24,294 bases of DNA, taken from Candidatus Omnitrophota bacterium (GTDB lineage: Bacteria; Omnitrophota; Gorgyraeia; Duberdicusellales; 4484-171). Below the pieces are notes generated by a model. It worked only from the letters and a program-made list of their open reading frames with translations, was not told the DNA's origin and did no database searches. The position numbers and the translations under genes are program-made. Position 1 is the stretch's first letter; each line of letters starts with the position of its first letter. The DNA is taken from NCBI GenBank assembly GCA_023227945.1, contig JALOCC010000027.1, forward strand, positions 1-24,294, given 5' to 3'. Shown piece after piece: positions 21,210 to 24,294 of the stretch.

Positions 21210-22250
21210 TTAATGTCTTAATAGATTTTCGTAAGCCATAAAGGTAGCTTCGGCTACTTTTTCCCACCTAAAATTGTCTAATACGTGCTGCTTAAAATCT
21301 TCCTTAGGCGAAGAATTTAATCCTATTTCTACTTTTTCTCTTATTTCTTTTAATTTATGAGGCCTTGCATAAAAGGCATAATTGCCAAAATAGTCCTTAG
21401 TTGAACCATAGGGCGTTATTACAATATTCTTTCCGCTTGCAGCAGCTTCTAAGGCGGCTAAGCCTGGCGTTTCAAACCAACTGGTAAGGCAAAACACCTT
21501 GCAGGCTGCATACATAGATGAAAACAAAGCGCTGTCTCCGGCGATGTGACCCAAGAAAAACATATTATCTGTTTTTTCTCTGAGGCAAATATCATAGTAA
21601 TATTTATGCTCCAAAGTGTAATCACCTACAAAAACAATTGGCGCTGCGCTGAAGCCTTTCATCGCTCGTATAAAATTAAGCTGGTTTTTGCGAGGTTCAA
21701 TTCTGCCCACATAAAGAACAAAATTCTTAAGTTGATATTTTTTTATAAATTCTTCCGGTGTAGCATCTTTAAATCTTTCATCTACACCATTAGGAATAAC
21801 AACAAATTTGCTTTTATCGATAAAAAAATATTTTTTTATTTGATTTGCTTCACTTTCTGAATTAGGAAGGATTAAATCTGCTAATTCAAAAATTTTTCTT
21901 CTTCCTGAAGGAAAAAAGGGTAAAACTTTTTTTGTACAATGACGCAGAAAAGCATTTGTTTTATTTTTGATACCTATTTCGCCAAAACATCTACGGATAT
22001 CCGTCCAAAATATTGAAGAAACACAGATTTTTAGTTTGTTTTCTTTAGCTACCTCTATCAAACCTACACAATCTTTGACCGAACCAAAAATATGTAAAAT
22101 ATCATAATCGGACAATTTGTCTTCCCATTGGTTAAAAAGTCTAATTTCTATGCCTTTTTTTTCTAAAAACTCCCTAGTTTTTAGAAGCTGGGTTTCCCCT
22201 CCTCCTATTTTTTGAAACGCCCAAGGATAAGAATAAAATAAAATCCGCAT
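21210..22250 (-). CDS. Family 4 glycosyltransferase
   Basis: This is a GT-B retaining glycosyltransferase of 346 aa from the ATG at 22250 (MRILFYSYPWAFQKIGGGETQLLKTREFL). An in-frame TTG at 22280 would add ten residues without family support. It has PNSESEANQIKKYF, VVIPNGVDERF, LYVGRIEPRKNQLNFIRAM and the E-x7-E region SWFETPGLAALEAAASGKNIV, all standard for the family. The donor and acceptor are unknown; its position one base before wecB places it in the surface-glycan operon. The 67-base gap upstream holds no recognisable signal. Confidence 0.92.
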   Translation of the reverse strand: MRILFYSYPWAFQKIGGGETQLLKTREFLEKKGIEIRLFNQWEDKLSDYDILHIFGSVKDCVGLIEVAKENKLKICVSSIFWTDIRRCFGEIGIKNKTNAFLRHCTKKVLPFFPSGRRKIFELADLILPNSESEANQIKKYFFIDKSKFVVIPNGVDERFKDATPEEFIKKYQLKNFVLYVGRIEPRKNQLNFIRAMKGFSAAPIVFVGDYTLEHKYYYDICLREKTDNMFFLGHIAGDSALFSSMYAACKVFCLTSWFETPGLAALEAAASGKNIVITPYGSTKDYFGNYAFYARPHKLKEIREKVEIGLNSSPKEDFKQHVLDNFRWEKVAEATFMAYENLLRH

Positions 22251-22347
22251 TTGAAACAGAATTTTATGAGAACCTTCCAAAACTATTCATAATATCTTTC
22301 ATATAAAACTCTTGCATAAATTTTTGGTTTATTCTGTATGTAATACT

Positions 22348-23319
22348 TTAAGATTTTGTTTTTCGCATTTTGTTTAAAAAATAAAAAATAAAAACTCCAC
22401 CTAAAATAAAAATAGTTATAGTAGAAACGACTCTATCAAGCACAGTAACAACAACGGCATTAAGAGCATTTCCTTTAACTAACCCGTAGGTTGCGCCTAT
22501 TAAAAATTCTCTTACTCCTAAAGCAGCGGGGGTTATCGTTAAAAGATTTGCAATGGTACCGATTATTGAAATAAGCAGACAGTCAACAAAATTTGCATTT
22601 CCATATAAAATATGGAAACCATATTGTAGACGCATAGCAAAGATAATGAAGTTAAGCAGCGCCAGTAAAAAAAGTTTGTCAATAACTGACCTATTTTTTG
22701 TAATTGATTTCCAGGAAAGTAATAGATTAAATATTTTCTGTTTTATCCGGCTATCACTTTTTTTTAGAAAATTATGGAAAGGCAGCTTTATAAAAATAAA
22801 ACAGCCCAAAGAAATAATGCTAAAAAATAAAAATATGTATATATTAAAATATCCTCTAGTGAAATATATAAAAAGTAATAGCAATAAACCAACATAGCCT
22901 GCCACCATGAATTCTATCAAGGTAAACGATGCGATTGTAAATATAAAATCAGAATAAGATAAATTATGTATTTTTTTTAAAAAATAGCCTTTAATAAATG
23001 GCCCTCCCTTGACTAAAATATTATTGAAGAAAGTGTTCACAGCATTCAATCCAAAACTATCAAAGAAGAATAGACGTTTGTTGAAGATATTTAGATAGAT
23101 TATAAGAACAAAAGTATTGACTATTAATAGCCCAATTTGAAAAATTACAAAAACCGTTATGTTAAAAGTGGATATGGTAAGTATTTTTCTAAATGAAGCA
23201 AGGTTCTTAAATATATAAATAGATACTACAAGCAATGCAATGAGCGTAGATATAAAAAATATAACATTTGTTTTATTCAATTTCTTTATTGCTGGGGTAT
23301 TGGTATTAGAATGTGCCAT
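22348..23319 (-). CDS. UPF0104 / lysylphosphatidylglycerol synthase-type membrane protein
   Basis: This 323-aa protein has about eight hydrophobic segments. The C-terminal TPAALGVREFLIGATYGLVKGNALNAVVVTVLDRVVSTITIFILGGVFIFYF matches the PF03706 membrane family, which has a conserved LGVRE-type motif and a D-R pair. The family includes the flippase part of MprF and many stand-alone proteins encoded in glycan clusters, where a lipid or glycolipid transport role is suspected but rarely shown. No aminoacyl-transferase domain is present. The ATG at 23319 overlaps the stop of the upstream GT4 gene (TAATG), so translation is coupled. Function is inferred only at family level. Confidence 0.85.
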   Translation of the reverse strand: MAHSNTNTPAIKKLNKTNVIFFISTLIALLVVSIYIFKNLASFRKILTISTFNITVFVIFQIGLLIVNTFVLIIYLNIFNKRLFFFDSFGLNAVNTFFNNILVKGGPFIKGYFLKKIHNLSYSDFIFTIASFTLIEFMVAGYVGLLLLLFIYFTRGYFNIYIFLFFSIISLGCFIFIKLPFHNFLKKSDSRIKQKIFNLLLSWKSITKNRSVIDKLFLLALLNFIIFAMRLQYGFHILYGNANFVDCLLISIIGTIANLLTITPAALGVREFLIGATYGLVKGNALNAVVVTVLDRVVSTITIFILGGVFIFYFLNKMRKTKS

Positions 23320-24294
23320 TATACTTGTTTTATAATTTCAATATATCTATCTGCTATTTTCTCCCAGGAAAAATTCTTTACTAGTTCCTTTGCTTTTGCA
23401 CTTATGTCATTTTTGTCTTTTTCATTAAGAAGTAACTGAGATATTTTTTCTTTAAAAATATGATAGTCGCAATAAGGTACTAAAAAGCCATTTATACCAT
23501 CTCTAATAACATCCTGTACGCCCTCTATGCCAAAAGCAACAGTGGGTATGCCACAGCTAGAAGCTTCGAGCACGGTTATACCAAAACCCTCAACATCGTT
23601 TTTAACTCTTATGTTGGGCATAATGAAAATGTCTGCACTACAATAAAGGTAAGCCAAAAGTTCTTCCTTGATACTACCTAACAAAATAACATTATCTTGG
23701 AGCCCACACTTGGTGATTGTCTTTTCAATTATAGATTTACACACACCATCGCCAACTACTAAATAAATTACATTTGGATATTCTTTTGTTAATTTAGAAA
23801 ATACATTTTCAATAAATTCAGCAATTCCCTTACGTTTAACTAATCTCGCTACCGATAGTAAAATTTTGGACTCGGAAGGAATAAGTATACCTTCGTTTTT
23901 TAATCTTGCGCGCGCATCTATTTTATCTAAAATAGTATTTATATTTACGCCATTGGGAATTATATTTATTCTTTTCTCGTCAATTGCCCTTCTAATACAT
24001 TCTGATTTGGTATGGCTACTTACACAAACGATTCTGTCTACTTTTTTAAGAGAGGGCATAACAATATTTTGATACAAATATTTTTTAAATGTAATGTCCA
24101 AGCCATGGGCAATGATTATTACCGGCGTATGCATAATTTTTTTTAAAAATAACCCTAAAGGAGAAAGCGCTACATCGCCTATCAAAATATAGTTATACTG
24201 TTTTCTTTTTATAAAAGTATAGATAAAACTTTGCAGTAATACTTTTATAATAAAAAGCGGTAAAAAAACTTGAGAATATCCCCAGGTAATCTTG
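23319..24294 (-). CDS. Family 4 glycosyltransferase (N-terminus cut by window edge)
   Basis: The frame is open from the stop TAA (23319-23321) to the right edge, so the gene begins outside the window; an internal TTG at 24185 is not the start. The extra visible N-terminal sequence (ITWGYSQVFLPLFIIKVLLQSFIYTFIKRKQYNYILIGD) continues the family's first Rossmann domain. It is followed by VIIIAHGLDITFKKYLYQN, VCVSSHTKSECIR, NIIPNGVNINTI, SVARLVKRKGIAEFI and the E-x7-E region EGFGITVLEASSCGIPTVAFG. The visible part is 324 aa. It resembles PimB/MshA-like GT4 enzymes, but donor and acceptor are unknown. It is coupled to the membrane protein gene through a one-base overlap. Confidence 0.92.
   Translation of the reverse strand, partial: KITWGYSQVFLPLFIIKVLLQSFIYTFIKRKQYNYILIGDVALSPLGLFLKKIMHTPVIIIAHGLDITFKKYLYQNIVMPSLKKVDRIVCVSSHTKSECIRRAIDEKRINIIPNGVNINTILDKIDARARLKNEGILIPSESKILLSVARLVKRKGIAEFIENVFSKLTKEYPNVIYLVVGDGVCKSIIEKTITKCGLQDNVILLGSIKEELLAYLYCSADIFIMPNIRVKNDVEGFGITVLEASSCGIPTVAFGIEGVQDVIRDGINGFLVPYCDYHIFKEKISQLLLNEKDKNDISAKAKELVKNFSWEKIADRYIEIIKQV

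Overview
All genes in this 24.3 kb window lie on the minus strand, so transcription runs from high to low coordinates. The DNA is AT-rich. The organism looks like an uncultured Gram-negative-type (diderm) bacterium. Three GT9 heptosyltransferase-family genes, an O-antigen-ligase-like protein and an undecaprenyl-phosphate sugar transferase point to an LPS-like surface glycan. The compact gene packing, AT richness and odd intergenic repeats would suit a candidate-phylum bacterium such as an Omnitrophota member; that placement is inference, as there is no rRNA or marker phylogeny here. TGA is a genuine stop: pnp, a GT2 gene, the sugar transferase and a GT4 gene all end in TGA at sensible places.

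Region A (about 1-7140) is housekeeping. In transcription order it holds xseA-xseB (exonuclease VII), an HtpX/M48 membrane protease, rpsO (S15), pnp (PNPase) and ftsK (cut by the left edge). A near-consensus promoter sits directly before rpsO. rpsO-pnp-ftsK are tightly coupled, with pnp and ftsK overlapping by ATGA.

Region B (about 7310-24294) is a surface-polysaccharide cluster. In transcription order it holds GT4 (cut by the right edge), a UPF0104/LPG-synthase-type membrane protein, GT4, wecB, a broken GT2, GT9, a four-helix-bundle gene inside inverted repeats, a GT4 broken by one in-frame TGA, GT4, a polyprenyl-phosphate sugar-1-phosphate transferase, O-antigen ligase, GT2, GT9, GT9, GT2 and a GT87-type membrane glycosyltransferase. 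Together these could supply ManNAc, load the first sugar on the lipid carrier, extend the glycan and ligate it.

The most unusual content is between the genes. At seven or eight junctions there is a short array of degenerate units, commonly 7 bp (sometimes 10 or 11 bp). Each junction uses its own private consensus (for example AGCNNNN, TGGTTAT-like, TTTNNNN, AAGTTNT, GTRTTTC plus 4). The array is present in both orientations, so each site can fold into an imperfect hairpin. These arrays often supply the stop codon, or even the last codons, of the upstream gene. One array pair (AAGTTNT heptads, 19-bp perfect inverted repeats) encloses the four-helix-bundle gene, giving a 429-bp element that resembles the intervening sequences of 23S rRNA but lies between protein genes. 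Separate GC-rich palindromic units are nested inside some arrays, and a further structured palindromic insert lies in frame inside a GT9 gene. A mechanistic link between the four-helix-bundle protein and the solo arrays is a hypothesis, not something the sequence proves.
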